Source: DASPXY01 sp038227745 (GTDB lineage: Bacteria; Planctomycetota; Planctomycetia; Gemmatales; Gemmataceae). Taken from it: 6,536 bases of DNA. Of the stretch, positions 6,437-6,536 are shown one piece after another. Below the pieces are notes generated by a model. It was not told the origin of the DNA. It saw only the letters and a program-made list of their open reading frames with translations, and did not search any database. A program made the translations under genes and the position numbers. The stretch covers positions 1 to 6,536 of the forward strand of contig JBBRPS010000604.1 of NCBI GenBank assembly GCA_038227745.1, in the 5' to 3' direction. The first letter of the stretch is position 1. Each line of letters begins with the position of its first letter.

Positions 6437-6536
6437 TTAAGAGAGGCGGCTGATGGAATTATGGCTGCCGGTCCTTCGCTGGCGGTCCGCGGCGCGCACG
6501 GCGAACGCCTCGGCCGACCCCAGGCCCTTGTCGTCC
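6437..6536 (-). CDS. Unidentified partial frame at the right edge (C-terminus)
   Basis: The minus strand is open from the window edge to a TAA at 6439-6437, giving DDKGLGSAEAFAVRAADRQ, then RRTGSHNSISRLS. The first 19 codons all end in G or C, as expected for a coding frame in this genome, while the last dozen do not. The plus strand offers a rival: ATG at 6453 with AGAGG six bases before it, opening MELWLPVLRWRSAART and staying open to the edge, also rich in G/C third positions. I cannot choose firmly between them and recognise neither. GC content here returns to the level of the NAD operon. Confidence 0.3.
   Translation of the reverse strand, partial: DDKGLGSAEAFAVRAADRQRRTGSHNSISRLS

Noticed and set aside
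6418..6439. TTAAC...GTTAA inverted repeat near the right edge
   Set aside because: Only five base pairs with a 12-nt gap in an AT-rich patch; not convincing as an insertion-sequence end or terminator.

Overview
The window is high-GC bacterial DNA (by eye close to 70% in most genes). The gene content fits a planctomycete, probably of the Gemmata group. Pointers are a Uma2-family endonuclease with the 'EFVSRGKRD...DYEEKRDEY' signature that is expanded in those genomes, a bifunctional nuclease of the DUF151 family, and a large palindrome between convergent genes. This placement is an inference from gene families and composition, not from a marker gene.

Layout, left to right. (1) 1-1692 (+): the C-terminal four fifths or so of a YyaL/DUF255 thioredoxin-domain protein, cut by the window edge. 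(2) 1690-1715: a perfect 26-bp palindrome filling most of the gap between that gene and the convergent DUF151 gene; probably a shared terminator. (3) 1721-2119 (-): DUF151 bifunctional nuclease, GTG start, with a good sigma-70-like promoter. (4) 2120-2343: a divergent intergenic region with two back-to-back promoters and a small leader hairpin. (5) 2344-5407 (+): a tight three-gene unit, nicotinate phosphoribosyltransferase (pncB), Uma2 endonuclease, ribose-phosphate pyrophosphokinase (prs), with gaps of 17 and 8 nt. (6) 5472-5597 (+): a 41-codon frame that reads like the N-terminus of glutamine-dependent NAD+ synthetase (nadE) and then stops, so a decayed gene. (7) 5682-6289 (-): a lower-GC, ATGA-overlapping gene pair, a DUF6932 nucleotidyltransferase-like protein followed by a 69-aa coiled-coil protein, with a toxin-antitoxin-like layout. 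(8) 6290-6536: short, poorly recognisable frames and an unidentified partial frame at the right edge.

How the genes fit together: Prs makes PRPP; PncB uses PRPP and nicotinate to make nicotinate mononucleotide; after adenylation by NadD (not in this window), NadE amidates NaAD to NAD+. The unit therefore looks like a Preiss-Handler NAD-salvage operon that once ran pncB-(uma2)-prs-nadE. The nadE end has been lost, and the foreign-looking DUF6932 pair now sits just beyond the break. The Uma2 gene between two NAD-salvage genes and the toxin-antitoxin-like pair at the scar are the most unusual features here.
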